A DNA stretch of 64,000 nt from Collybia mongolica (Eukaryota; Basidiomycota; Agaricomycetes; Agaricales; Clitocybaceae): assembly GCA_013420905.1 (NCBI GenBank), contig JAAXNY010000006.1:4278001-4342000 (forward strand), written 5' to 3'. The stretch's first letter is position 1, and each line of letters starts with the position of its first letter. Below the pieces are notes generated by a model. It saw only the letters and a list, made by a program, of their open reading frames with translations, made no database searches and had not been told where the DNA came from. A program made the position numbers and the translations under genes. Below are positions 25,000-37,600 of this stretch, piece by piece.

Positions 25000-26987
25000 T
25001 TAACAGCCCTGCATGACAATAGTTTGATTTCTCTGCCACCTCGCAAACCTTGCATCAGGATGCACCATATGAGCAAAGTCCAGAATTTGAATCTGCTCCC
25101 CATGCACGGAAGCTAAGCAAACTCTTCCAATCCCCTCATCCCACGTAATGGCCGCAAGCCCACCGCTCTGGTACAATTGTTGGGAGTCGGAATCAAGCGG
25201 GAACGAGGCATAGATTTTCGGTGGCACCGATGGCCACTTCTTTTCGGAGAATGCTGGCTGTACGGTCTTCCCGCGGAATGGGATACGTCTGATGTTGGTA
25301 TTCAGGATTGACATATCGTCTGAGGCTCACCATTGCCGGTGCGTCTTTTCGATCTCCAGGCATCACCGTATACATCAGGGCGCGCCGTGCGCCAGGGAGA
25401 ACACGAGTGACGAGGGGAGCACTGATATGCTGAGTCTGGAAACATACATATTGAAGTGGGTAGTAATACTTTGTGTAGGCCGGATGAGTACTCGTGGCTG
25501 GTATTGTGATAAGATCTGGCCAAAGGACGTGGTGTATTACCCCGGTAGGCTGGAGGGTCTGGAAAAATATGGATATAGGTGGTGGCGGTCCGGGGGGCAA
25601 TGGGAGGTCATTGTTTGGAATGCCATAATCCGAGATATGTACGGTTGAGCAATAATCAGTGCGAACATATCGATCTGTAGGATGTGCCCGAATCAATCTG
25701 CCCGGGGTATCCGGTAAATTGAAGAGTTCAACAAGAGTGACTTGTGTCGTATCCTCTTGGTCTTTCGGGATGACTTGTATACAGCGAACGACTAGCATGT
25801 TGTTTTGGCCAGGAAGCACTCTAGTCGCCTTGATGCTATGTGGCTACAAGAGAAGGTTGGTAGGTGCCCGATGCAAGAGAACCAATCCTTACCAGGCCTA
25901 GAAAATCCTCGTGGTTGTGACATAGTAGCGTCGAAATGGTTTTTTTCGTCAAGTCAATGACAACAATTCGATCTGGTTGTTGAACAACAGAAATATATGG
26001 CAAGCCGTCCATTTCAAAAATACTGATGTCCTTCATCTCGATGTGTGACGCAAGCGATACTACTTCAGAGAATGGTGGCGGTTCGTTGTTTGCAAGAGTT
26101 TTATATCGACTAGACCCTGGCCTGACTTCAGGGTCCGCCAAAGTATCCAGGGACTTCAGCTTGACGTGGAAACAGATCAACTCGCCAGTCATAGGATGGG
26201 CTGGGTCTATCTCTGTGGTGGGACTATAATCGGATGGATCAACACTAAGTTTTCGAGGTTATCGTTGACGACATTTGGGAGCAGATTATATTGACTAACT
26301 TGGTAGGTCCACCACTCTGAAACATCCTTCGAACATACGCAATCATTATTCCTTGTTCTCCATTAAATTCGCAATATTTCGCCTGAAGATCGAACGCTTT
26401 CGTGTGCGTTGAAGCCCTTGCCAATGCTTGATATCCCTTTGGATGATCCAGATGGTAAATGATGATGAAAAAACGATAACTGTAGGCATCCTTTACTGAT
26501 GCAATAAGGTATTTGCCACCGGGCAGCAGTTTCATCTCAAGAACATGATAATGCGTGGTCATCACAGCACTACTCGTGATAACAGGATGAGGGCTACACC
26601 AGTTGTCTTGAAGGGATATTGCTCGTGTGACTAGTTGCTCGATCTCGTAGTCTGTTGACTGAAGGGTGTACCGAAAGGTTGGTCGCAAAGGTGGAATGGG
26701 GCTCTTAACATAGGGTAGAAAACGTTTCCAGATTATAGGCTCGTGAGTAAGTAGGAAAAACGCCTTGTTCACCTAAATACGTGTCAGATAGGATAATGCC
26801 ACAAGACTAAACATTAAATCACCCTTCGAAGACATATAATGTCTTCAACACACAGATATGGAAATATCGCATCGAGATGGATGTCAAATGGTAGTCGAAA
26901 AATGAAGCAGGTTGAGTTTCTCTGAAAGCTCCTTCGAAGAAAATTGGGCAAATAGGGTGTTAAGGATGCAGCGCTTAGTGCGGGCAT
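25000..26987 (-). CDS. F-box protein with long C-terminal domain
   Basis: ATG 26987 (MPALSAAS) leads to an F-box, RLPFDIHLDAIFPYLCVED ... LRRVNKAFFLLTHEPIIWKRF, split by an intron. A C-terminal region of about 450 residues follows, typical of agaricomycete F-box proteins and possibly propeller-like; it would recruit substrates to an SCF ubiquitin ligase. The exon joins are good (GPT-NVDPSDYSP; FLGL-PHSIKATRV). Near 25250-25330 the frame must change. The frame coding up to GDRKDAPAM runs on to a stop at 25193. The clearly homologous end (KKWPSVPPKIYASF ... AITWDEGIGRVC) lies one base out. Either a 73-nt GTGAGC...GTACAG intron or a one-base frameshift explains this. Confidence 0.75.
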
Positions 26988-27609
26988 TATTCACTGAGTA
27001 TAACCTCGAGATTTGTTAACAGTGGTATCGTTGGGTGGAAGATTTTTTCGAGCAATGTGACGGAGAGCAGTGGTGGTGGGTGGCCTTCGACAAAAGCTTG
27101 CCCATTCGTGCCATTGATATATGTTGATCTATGCATACACCCCTTTGGGGTTGCACTTTGTATTGGGAAGTAGTCCATATCGATACCTTGTTCTCGCAAA
27201 AGTACAAGGATTAAAGGTTTTTGAGGGTGTTCGCGTCCCAGACCGCGTTTGTTGTTGTTATTTATTTGTTCTAGGTGGCGGCCAGAATGAACCATTACTT
27301 TTGGAGGTCCTCGACTCCTCGTAGACTATATCGAGGCTTTTGTTTCAGAGGGATCGGCCACCACTCTACTCGTGTGAATGAAAATATTTTAAGCTACCAG
27401 AATATCATAATCAATAACGATAATATAGTGTTACAGTAAATGTGTGTAAATGTCCAGTAAAGTAGATATGCAAACTTGTGTAATAAATACCGAAACAGCT
27501 CGGGAAACGACAGTGATGCCTTCTTCATAATTGCATATCTGCGATGGGGCAGTGGGCGTAAATTTTTTGAAAGGTATCGTTCAGTCATAAAAGTGCCACG
27601 CCTGAACCT
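26988..27609. other. Intergenic, no gene recognised
   Basis: About 620 bp, the presumed promoter of the F-box gene plus the 3' flank of the DUF6533 gene. Only short frames on both strands. Confidence 0.5.
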
Positions 27610-28806
27610 CTATACACCATAAACGCCCTGGCGTTCTTGATATGGCCCCTTTATATCCGCGACATGAGATCCTGTAAACACTCGGTTGCTGTTGCTACTG
27701 CCGTGGCTGCTGATTGATAAGGGTATACCAGCGGCTGCACGTTGCTGCCTTTGATCGAAAAGTTTCAAGTTGAGGAAGACGCGCGAACCCATGGTCACCG
27801 TCATCAAAGTTGAGAACGGGACCGCCGTCGGCTTTATCATATCATGTTCAGGTCCAAGGGCTTGGATGCTGAGCACAGTGATGTTGGTGACAGCCGTCAA
27901 GGCAAAGTAGATGAGATTGTCTCTGTAAATTTGTTTTCCAACTTGAGACTTAGTAGTTGAAAGGTTCCCATGAAGCTTTGCCAGGGTAAATACAAGCACG
28001 ACGGTGTCAAAGGCAACGGACGACGCATAGCTGATGGGAGCCCACGACACGATGGGTAACATCTGGCAGTTGGAGCCAAACGGCGTTGGTGGACCAGTGA
28101 TGGCTTCGAACTGAGTGGCGACGGCGATCTAAATTTATCACTAGTTAGTTGGCGCATCCAGAGGTTGTGGATTGATACTGACCCAACAACCAAGCATGAT
28201 GAGGTACATGATACCAACGGCAATTTGGACCAGCTTGACACCGTTCCATATAGCGAACACACGATAGCAAAAAATGCCGCCAGAAGATGCTACCACCAGG
28301 ACTGCACCAACTTGGCTCGTTACGACGGCTACCTGACAGTGTTGACTCTGAATCGATGTGAAAAATAGGGATGGAAGCGTCGCAAGGATTCCGGAGTATC
28401 GAAGAATCACAAAACTATTTTATAATCAATCAGGTCAACGCCCTTCGGAAGGGACATAAAATATGGCGTACAACCACGTTGCAGGCTGCATCCATATTTT
28501 CTTATCACTGGTCGAGTAAAGGGCAAGCTCGTTTGGTAGTTGTGCAAAACTGTTCCAGGCTGTTACGATCAATCAGGGAAGGAGAAATCGCAAGACATAC
28601 TAATCCCAGACCACGATGGCAAATGCAACCGCCACCGTAATAGCAATCGTCACTGTGTGCTTAATCAGTGAAAGATCAGTGGTTCGGACATAAGCTTTGA
28701 TACCTAGCTGGCCCTGTAGCTCCAAAAATTGTGCCAGCGTGAACCCTGGTGGTAGAGGTATCGAAGCCATACTAGGTATCGGGGGAGAGGACGTGACAGA
28801 AGACAT
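27610..28806 (-). CDS. DUF6533 domain membrane protein (seven-TM-like)
   Basis: ATG 28806 opens MSSVTSSPPIPSM. The DUF6533 region follows: TIAITVAVAFAIVVWDYFAQ-LPNELALYS ... KKIWMQPATWLYAIFYFVILRYSG, rebuilt across two introns (donors GTATGT and GTCCCT). Further membrane segments are AVLVVASSGGIFCYRVFAIW, VQIAVGIMYLIMLGCW, a SYASSVAFDTVVLVFTLAKL span and LIYFALTAVTNITVLSIQAL. The C-terminus is cytosolic, Ser- and Gln-rich. Such seven-span proteins are greatly expanded in agaricomycetes, with no proven function. Receptor-like roles have been suggested only by topology. Confidence 0.8.
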
Positions 28807-30269
28807 CCTTATGAAAAGTTAAATAGTCTGTACCGCGCAGACGTGAGAGAGACGACAGAAGGAAAACGGGGCACTTAAGTGACCAGAAAGCGCCCGTATT
28901 TCTTGGTTATGAAGGGAAATAAAACTGGATTAACTTGGACATCAGGCTGTTCCCTAAATGAAAGCACGCAGCCGTCAGGTCAGTGACAGTCGCCTTTCGG
29001 CCAAATCAATGGAATCCGCCTATCATATGATTGATCTGTAACAAATCATGAAAAAAGGACCGCACATATAGCCAATACGGGCCGAAACGATCATGATGGA
29101 CATCTGCGCCACAACCTGGACTGACTTGGGGATTGAGACCACACATGCTACAACGGCGTTGTTATGGGCTGAGGGTAGCATGCAGTATAAAACTGTCGGC
29201 TTTATGTACCTGATTGGTTTCCAGAGGAATGGGACAGTACGGCGTTTTGGGATCAACATCCATGGCGTTTCGAGCATAGCAAATTTCGTGAACATCGTGG
29301 TACGGACTATTAGTACAAGTTTCAATGTTTCAAAAACAAGCGGCTGGTTGCCGAGCTTTCCAACACAAATGAAACATGTCCAAACAAAACCTCTGACACT
29401 AACACACTCGTCAGAAGCCGTCGTTATCTCTCCGTCTGTCACCTCAGTTGTCCCTTCAGTAACATTCACCGGCACCTCCCAGCGACTGTGTAATCAAAAC
29501 TCAGGAAATATTGCCAAGGACTGGAAGTGCATCAGAAGTCTATAACCGAGGGCACGATACTTAGATGTTGACGAATGTAGAATTGCGTCGATCTGTCGAT
29601 CCAAGTCATCCTTTGACACTGACTCCCATCCTGGAGTGAAGTAGTCTGTGGTATTACAGAACGAGTCGTCACCCTCCCATGTTCACAAAAGGTTGATTGA
29701 TAGGAACCAACAAGATCTTTGTGCAAAAGCCATCACACTGGTCACCTCTATCAGACAAGACAACCTCGGATTCTGCATGCTCACGCGGGTCGAACTTTAT
29801 TGATCGGATCAACCGAAGATATTTCTGCGCATGGAGGTATATTGCCATACCAGCCGTTCATTGGGAAATTTCTTTCCTTCCACCTCTGTTAAGAAAGGTC
29901 GGGTATAGGAAATTCTTCTCATGATTCTCTGACACTTTTCAGCCTCTGAGTATTGATACGTTCATAACAGTTTTTGTTTTCGGACGTTAGCGTTCATTCT
30001 GGAGGTCAACGCAATGGGACACACCACTCATGCCTTCACACGAACCATCCCAGAGCGTTGCATCAATGATTTTAAGCATCAGAATATATTCCAAGCTCCC
30101 GCAGGCCAAGTTATGATTTAAAGTTATCGGTACCTGTTCTTTGTGAACCACAAGGTCACTCCTGTGATCTTCGTTCGTCCGAAATTGACCCATAGCATAA
30201 TGACATGTTGGCGATGCTTGCAGTCCTAAGTTGTTTTCAGGAGTAAATTCACTACAGGCACGTCACGAG
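28807..30269. other. Intergenic, two overlapping unexplained reading frames
   Basis: About 1.46 kb. It holds two 150-codon open frames on opposite strands (29023-29475 minus and 29093-29545 plus). Neither matches a family I know. No RNA gene or transposon feature seen. Confidence 0.4.
29023..29475 (-). other. Unrecognised open reading frame, possibly a decayed membrane-protein exon
   Basis: 150 codons with hydrophobic stretches (QPLVFETLKLVLIVRT, NNAVVACVVSIPKSVQVV). The LVFETLKLVLIV segment resembles in style the AFDTVVLVFTLAKL segment of the DUF6533 neighbour, but I cannot align the rest. It may be noncoding. Confidence 0.2.
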
Positions 30270-31800
30270 CTACACTGGCCGGGCCTCGACAATAGAATCA
30301 ACGGATCTCATGTGGTAGACTTTCTCCACGTGAAAGCCACCCCCCTCAACCAGTCGTACCATTTCCGCTTCCGAACGGGTCACACCATTGTTAAGGGCAA
30401 GCAATTGCATGCTTGTGGTACGAACGAAGCGGGGACTTGATTCTCGGAGAAGCATCTCGCATAATACAAGTTTTGGGACGACGCCCGGTTTTGGGGTTGC
30501 AAGCATGGCTTCGCGAACGTTTTTCAAAATTACGATGACTTGATCATCCGACCAGTCGTGCAACACATGGCGGACTAAATATGTTGGCTGCCCCCGCGGG
30601 ATGTGAGTTTCATTCAGCGACGTTGCAAGGAAATTCCCAGGCACGAAGGAAATTCGTGCGGATGCTGGAGCGGGCTGTGACTTCCAAGCCTGGCGTGGTT
30701 ATCAGTATGGAGGCAATAATGCAGATGTACGCATGGCTCACGATCTTGGCGTTTTCGATAGTCGTTGGAATGTCGAAGATAGTAAATTCAAGAGATGAGT
30801 TTCGCTTATCGTTTACTAGTGCCATCTCTAACGATCCGATGCCGCCGCCGACATCGACTACCGGCGATGCCAGGTTATTCCATGGATAATCTGCGTGGCA
30901 GATAGTTCATCAGTCGATTCCCGCCCTTCGAAGGATGTGCCTTACCGACAAGAACATTACTGTTGGCCATCCTGTGGAGTTGTTGCATAGCTTTGCCCAT
31001 TCGCTTTCCGCGCCATGCTTGGTCAGACATCCATTCAAACACAGAGTTTTCAAAACCAAATGCAATGTTTACCGCTGGAAGTCTCCTCTCTTGATTATTT
31101 GGAGATTTCGACGCTTCAAGCAAATACGATGTTGCTTTGAAACCTTCATCACATCTAATAACCAATCGTGTCAGAAGAGGTCCTTTGTGGCCCAGTAATC
31201 TATATTCACACAAACCCTACAGCATCTTTGATGCTTTCTGGGTGATCCTCTCGCAAGACTTCTGAGTTGTAGTTGTTTCTGTAAACCTGGGTCCCGAACC
31301 CACCAACTTCTTCAAAGTAGTCATGTTTTGCTAAACAGCTCATGGCGATGGCTATTCAATCATGTCATGTCAATACTCTCCGACAAACGAGCATCATGAG
31401 CGCCCACCAAGAAATCGTGTATCTGCTCCCGTTTTTTCACCAAGCTCTACCAGAGATATTGCATCATCACCAATAATATCAGGGATACCCAGAGCGTTTA
31501 CGAAGCCCAACGCGGAGCTTTCCTGGCACGACTCTATTCGAATGTCAAGTAGTGACTGAGAATGAGGGTTGCTAATTTAAGCGTACCGGCGAGCAAGATA
31601 GTATACTCCAGGCGTCCCAATGTACTCTGTAAGAGCTTGCCACATAGGTCCTGCATCTGATTCTTTGCGTTATAGAGCACGAAAGGGTCAGTCACACCCC
31701 CCGTATCACTGATCGTTGAAATCGAAAAGGCTGAGATGGCTAGTTGAAGTATTTCTTCAGCAATGGAAACTGGGGTCAATAGTTGGATCGGAAGGGTCAT
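30270..31800 (-). CDS. SAM-dependent O-methyltransferase (COMT-like, family 2)
   Basis: About 415 residues in six exons. ATG 31800 gives MTLPIQLLTPVSIAEEIL. A dimerisation-type N-terminal domain (SSALGFVNALGIPDII, KHDYFEEVG) precedes the Rossmann methylase, with the SAM motif VVDVGGGIGSLEMAL and FTIFDIPTTIE. The catalytic segment is YLVRHVLHDWSDDQVIVILK, where His acts as general base, and SRFVRTT-type residues close the site. It likely methylates a hydroxyl on a phenolic or polyketide-like small molecule. It lies on the minus strand, two genes from the A-T-TE-oxygenase fusion, which fits tailoring of that product (inference). No frameshift seen. Confidence 0.88.
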
Positions 31801-32447
31801 TGCGCAGATGATAATGCTCTAAGATGTGGTATAAGGTACTTATGTTGAGTTGACTGTGTGTCACATCTGTATCAATCCCGATACCGCGAGGGTAGCGTGG
31901 GGAGCAATCTGGATCTCGATGAGTGCTGAATTCGGATGTTCAGTTTCAGCTACATAGTTCCTGCTCCATGGGCTCATGATCATGATCCTTTTCTTTTTGC
32001 TTTTTTTGTGGAGCGTATATGATAGCTTTTCAACAGCTGAATAGCTGACAGTTTTCTCGGGCCCGATAGTTATGAAGTGTATGTGTAGACAGGTGGAATG
32101 AACAAAACGACCACCATGAGAAAATGCGTTATACACGTGAAGCTTTGAAGCATGAGACTCATGGCAGCAACCCTAATCTAGCATAATTCACCCGCAAAAG
32201 TACTTGGCTCGTCACAACTTGTTCTTGCAGACTAGCAGATGATAGATGATATATATTTCAATCAGTCAAAATGGTATTAAATTCGTGATATGTACAGCAA
32301 TAACCCAAGAAACCACAGGGCAGAGAGATCAAAATCGCTGACAGTGATAGGACTTCATGACAGATTCTCATAGTGTGAGCGACCACAACTGTAATACTTG
32401 AGAAGGAACCCAGCGACAATGCTTGATTGTTCCAGCCGTGTCGCAAA
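31801..32447. other. Intergenic, upstream of the O-methyltransferase gene
   Basis: About 650 bp. A 91-codon minus-strand frame (31861-32136) has no recognisable similarity. No other feature seen. Confidence 0.5.
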
Positions 32448-33381
32448 TTAAGACATAGCGTAAGGCGAATACTGCCAATAACTGGAGAAGCTGATGAGAG
32501 GTGAAATGAAATCTGCCAGAAGAAAACATACCCCGAATACCGCTTTGCTAGTACATATGGTATTACGACTTTTCGCAGGATCCACGGCAGAGTAGGCCAA
32601 GCATCTTTGTGTTCGGGAGGTGTATGGCTGATAGATGTGACATGGTGCCGTGAGCGTATATTTTCCGGAGTTCAAGTTGGGCCTGACCTGCGCATGAACG
32701 GGACTATCATGAAAGGGTCCCCAGATCCTTTAGCGTGTTTTTCAAGGCTTGCAATCATAGCAAGGACATCTTTTTCTGCAAAATTGGCTTCTTTTACTTT
32801 GGAAGCGTGGACATGTTCAACTTCCTCGTCCAGATGCGTGTACTGGAAAGCCGCGATTAGAATGAGGTACGAATTTTCCTAGCAAAGCAATACCAAAGGG
32901 TCCTTAAATTCCAGCATTAATGAATTCATTTTAGTAGCATCGAATTTAGAGGGATCCGCGCGCGCGTCGTGAATGAGGGCAAGAATTTTGTCCAGGGTGC
33001 CATGTATAACTTTGTGTTGTTCAATCTCGCCAGAAAAATCCATCTTCTGGTTCAGGAATGGGAAGACAATTTTTTCCTATTTCCCGGACAGAAATAAATG
33101 GTAAGTAAATTAAGGGCATCTGGATAGGTGCTTACTTCGCTATCATGGTGAACTTCAATAGACACGGCCCATGCTTCACAATATCCAAGGAAGTTCTGAA
33201 GGTCATCGGAAGGTGGGTTCTTGAGGTGCGACAGTATGCTGTCGTACCCACGCTTGTAGGTCTGGTGGGCTATTCAAGAAGAGCGTCAAATGCGTTCAGG
33301 ACACCATGTGGATGTCAAGCCAGATGTACCATGAACCATATTATAGTGCAACAGTGCATAGGGATCGGTCGGGGCAGCCAT
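32448..33381 (-). CDS. Hemerythrin-like (HHE) domain protein
   Basis: Assembled from small exons into about 217 residues. ATG 33381 gives MAAPTDPYALLHYNMVHAHQ. The next exons give TYKRGYDSILSHL, EVHHDSEEKIVFPFL, IEQHKVIHGTLDKI, YTHLDEEVEHVH and a C-terminus SHTPPEHKDAWPTLPW ... SGYWQYSPYAMS, stop at 32448-32450. The spaced H, HHxxE, H and HLDEE residues are the four-helix-bundle ligands for a non-haem di-iron centre. The fungal family is of uncertain function; oxygen or iron sensing and oxidation chemistry are possible. All splice sites used are GT-AG. It stands between the O-methyltransferase and the A-T-TE fusion, so a redox step in the same pathway is conceivable but unproven. Confidence 0.85.
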
Positions 33382-34631
33382 GTTTTCGTTAAAGGTTGTA
33401 GAGGTGACTGGAGGAGGGTATGAGACGGCTCTGTTGGGGTTGTTCGAGGTTCGTAAACGAGCGGTTTTAGGGTGATGGGGTTGAGTGTTTCATTCAAAGG
33501 ATCGCATCAAAAAGAAGTTAGTTTCAATACTACGTAAACCCGACATGAGTTGATTGAAGTCTATTCTGAAAACCATATACCAAGAGTCCGAGTCGGCGGA
33601 ATGTCCTGGACTGTTACACTGCCGCTAGTAGGTGTATCAATGCAACTGCTGTGATGAGGCTGCCCAAGATATCAGCTCGGCATTGCTAACACCCCTTGGA
33701 CGTTTTTAATTTGAGTTGCAATATCATGAACTGGCACAGGTTATGGGAGTGATGATCAAGGCTACGGAATGGTATGATCGCGATCAGTCACGGTCGGACG
33801 GCATTTCGTGATGTCGCTTTGTAAACTACCTTTTAGCCGGAGCTCCGCCAATCGGGGTTCTACCATCGCGAGAATTTTGGTCTTGTTTGTTTTTCAACCC
33901 TCAGCGCTCCTAACTTTCAACGTTCAACCTCCGACTCATCCATATTACCCGCCTGGCATGGCCAACCTGCCACATTTAGGTGGCGAAACTGGCATTATCG
34001 GAGTTTTCCAGTAAGTTCTGCCGCAAAGAAGGAGTCGAAATGGATGGGGAATCCCCAGCGATAACACCTGTAAGGGAGACTCAACGACCTCACAATCAAC
34101 GGTAATCATATACTTACCATGAGTAGACTCGACTCAAATGATGACTCGGAACTGCCGAAGTACTATAAAAGGATTTGACTCCGCATTCCCAAGCCTCTGA
34201 CTATGGATCTCGTCAAATGGGGAATAACGAAAGATTCTACTTTCATACTTGGCACGGTGGTATTGGTGTCATGCGGATAATGTTTTGGAGCACACTTGTT
34301 TTGATGTCGTACCTGGTGATATTTGATCTGCCCGCGATCGTGATCAACTCGCCCGTGGAACTATTCCTCATACACTTTGGCTTATCGGTGAGTCTTATCC
34401 CGCACGAGTGTGTTTGAATTATGGGCTTTGATGCTCGATTGACGCAATGCTGATTTCATGCGGCCGTTCCCATAGATACTTTTATACTCGACATGATACT
34501 TGAGTTTCGCCATTTATACACAAGAGAAATGTTATATATTGTGTCGGCGATTGTGGGAAGGCTAGCGATCCTCTGTCTTGAGTGAATCACGCACGCTTGT
34601 TGAATAAAGCGCGAAGACGTCTCGCTAAGTC
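33382..34631. promoter_or_regulatory. Divergent promoter region between the hemerythrin-like gene and the A-T-TE fusion
   Basis: About 1.25 kb between two genes transcribed away from each other, a layout often used to co-regulate cluster genes. Small frames (for example 34175-34417) look noncoding. I could not identify a specific transcription-factor site. Confidence 0.45.
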
Positions 34632-37600
34632 ATGGACTCCTCCACTCTTCCAGAACTTCTTCACGCACGGAGTCAAGCCTCGATCGCGGAATTAGGCTTT
34701 CTCGATGCTGACGGAAATATTACTAATTCACAAACATATCGCCACCTTCTGGTGGATGCAGAGGCATTTTCAGAACGCCTCATATCTGCAGGTCTCAGGT
34801 CAGATGGTACCGACATAGTCGTTACAAGCTTCGCGGACCATGAGAGTCACATTCGCATGTTCTGGGGATGCTGTCTCGGTAACGTGGTTCAATAACTGTA
34901 TTAACTACACTCACTCAATTATACACAGCTGGAATACCGCTCTGTCCGATCCCGCCATTGCACCCTGACGAAAGCCGACGGACTCTGTTCTTAGAGCATC
35001 TTCAAACTCTGTTCAACAAACCTACACTTATTGCGGATGAAGTCACGATACAAGCCGTCAAGGATTTAATTCCCGATTTCAAATCTATGTCCTTGACTGA
35101 ATTACAGTCTGTCACCATTGATGAATCTGCCCATTCAAAGTTCTTCCCAAACAGATGCCCCAAGCCTGACGATATTGTTTGCTTTATGCTTACCTCGGGC
35201 TCCACAGGGAACTCAAAAGCTGTAGGTTTACGACACTCAAACCTTCTTTCTTGCGTCCGGGGCAAGATTAAACATCATGAGACCACAGAGTTGTCTCGTT
35301 TTCTAAATTGGATTGCGTTCGACCACGTTGCTTGTGTATCGGAGGTGCACCTTCAAGCACTTCTTGCAGATGCAAGGTATGAATGGCATGACTCAGATCT
35401 AAAATGTTCTGACGAGTTTAAATATCAGTCAATATCATGTCTCCCCTCCATCTATCATTCGTAAACCCCGAAATCTTCTGGAGTGGTGCAGTAAACTCAG
35501 AATAACATATACCTTCAGTCCCAATTTTCTTTTGGCTCAAATATGCCGGGATTTGGCTGATCCCTCCTCGGACAACGGTGGTATAGATCTTTCTCGCGTT
35601 CAAATTTTTATCTCTGGTGGAGAAGCAGTTCCTGTGAAAACCGCGGTCGAATTTACGGATATCTTGGAACGCTTTGGAGCGCCTAGAAATGTCCTTAGGG
35701 CTGGATTCGGAATGACTGAGACTGGAGTAAATCTATCGTTACTCATTGTTTCTTGCTTTATTTATTTCCTTCCATTAGGCCGGATGTATCTATGACACAC
35801 GCCCAATCCCTCGTGATGCTTCTGTATTTTCAGCCAAGTACTTGTCTCTAGGCAAATGCTGTGATGGAACGTCTATGCGTGCGATTGACCCCAGAACAGG
35901 GCTCGTCTGTCAACCGCTTCAGGAAGGGCAGCTACAGCTCAAAGGGCCGACCATCTTTCGAGAATACTTCAATAATCCTGCAGCGACTCAGGAATCATTC
36001 AGCGACGGCTGGTTTATTACTGGTGATGTGGCGCAATTCGATAATGACGGCAATTTACATCTCATGGGAAGAGACAAGGACTGTATCAATATCAACGGTG
36101 TCAAACATCCCAGTGTTGACGTTGAACATTACATTGAAGATCTGAAGATCGACGGTTTAATGAAATCATTTGTCTATGTCTGCCCTATGCGCCTTCCAAA
36201 TGCCGATACAGAGACGTACGGCGTCTTCTATCAGCACCACATCTTCGTTGAGAACACGCTCAACAAGGAGGACATTTCCGCCATCGCTACCACTAACCGA
36301 GCTATCAGAGCTGCCTCTGGTTTATTTTGTTCGCAAGCACCCCATGTCGTTCTTCCACTCCCACGAAAATCATTCGTGAAGACCGCGCTAGGCAAAATAT
36401 CTCGTTCGACCCTAGCTAAAACGTACCTCGAGGGAGGCTATCAAACGATTGAGGAGTCGCTTGCCATTTTTAACAGGGACTCTGCAGATGCTGAAGATGC
36501 TCCCAGGGATGGAGTGGAGCAAACAGTCTTTGAGATTGTAACTTCTATCTTCAACGTCGATATATCTTCTTTGCGGCGCTCTCAAAGCCTTTTTGACATG
36601 GGAGCCTCGTCTATACACCTGATGCAGCTGAAGCAGCTGTTGCAGGAGCGCCTTCTGATCATAGACATCCCAACGATTGCATTTCTCCAGAGACCAGAGC
36701 TTGGGCAACTCTCAGATTACCTCCTCGGACTCTCAATGCACATACCAGAGACACAGACACTCCCTTCCACAGAGTATAATCCTCTCGTGTGTTTTAACCC
36801 AACCGGCACAAAGCCTCCGTTATTCCTGGTCCATCCAGGCGTGGGCGAGGTTCTCGTCTTCATCAATCTTGCTCATGTACTCGCCGACGATCGACCAGTA
36901 TACGCCTTACGAGCGCGGGGGTTCGATGAGGGCCAAATATCTTTCACCTCGTTTGACGAGATGGTCGAGTGCTACACTTCTGCGATCGAAAAGAGCTATC
37001 CAGAAGGACCCTTCTTCATCGCGGGCTATAGTTTCGGTGGGGCCGTGGCCTTCGAGATTGGAAAGCGACTCAATCAGCATGGCAAGCAAGTTGCATGGGT
37101 CGGTATATTCAACTTGCCACCTCATATCCAGTTCCGGATGAGGGAACTTGTGTGGGTTGAGGTTCTTGTAAACTTATGCATGTTTCTCGCCCTTATCCCA
37201 ACCTCCGGGTTCGAGTCTTTGAAAGCCGCGTTGCAAGCAGCATACCCTGAAATCGAGCATTCTGATGCAGAACCCGCATCGTCCTCCCAGATAATTCAAT
37301 GGGTGTTCGAACACTGCGACCAGGATCGCTTAGCGACACTCCAGCTCAAGCTCGACGATTTCCGGAGGTGGGTGGGGGTTGCGTATGAACTAAGCTATAC
37401 GGGGCGGGATTACGAACCATCAGGTTTCATTCCCGGTGCTCTCTTGACAGTCTTCTGCGCCGTCCCTCTGCCTTCCATGGGTACTCGGGAGGAGTTCAAA
37501 TGTGATCGTCTCTCAAAATGGAAGGAGTTCAGCCGTGATCGCTTTGAATTGGTCGATGTCGATGGGGAGCACTATACAATGATTTCCGAAGACCACGTAC

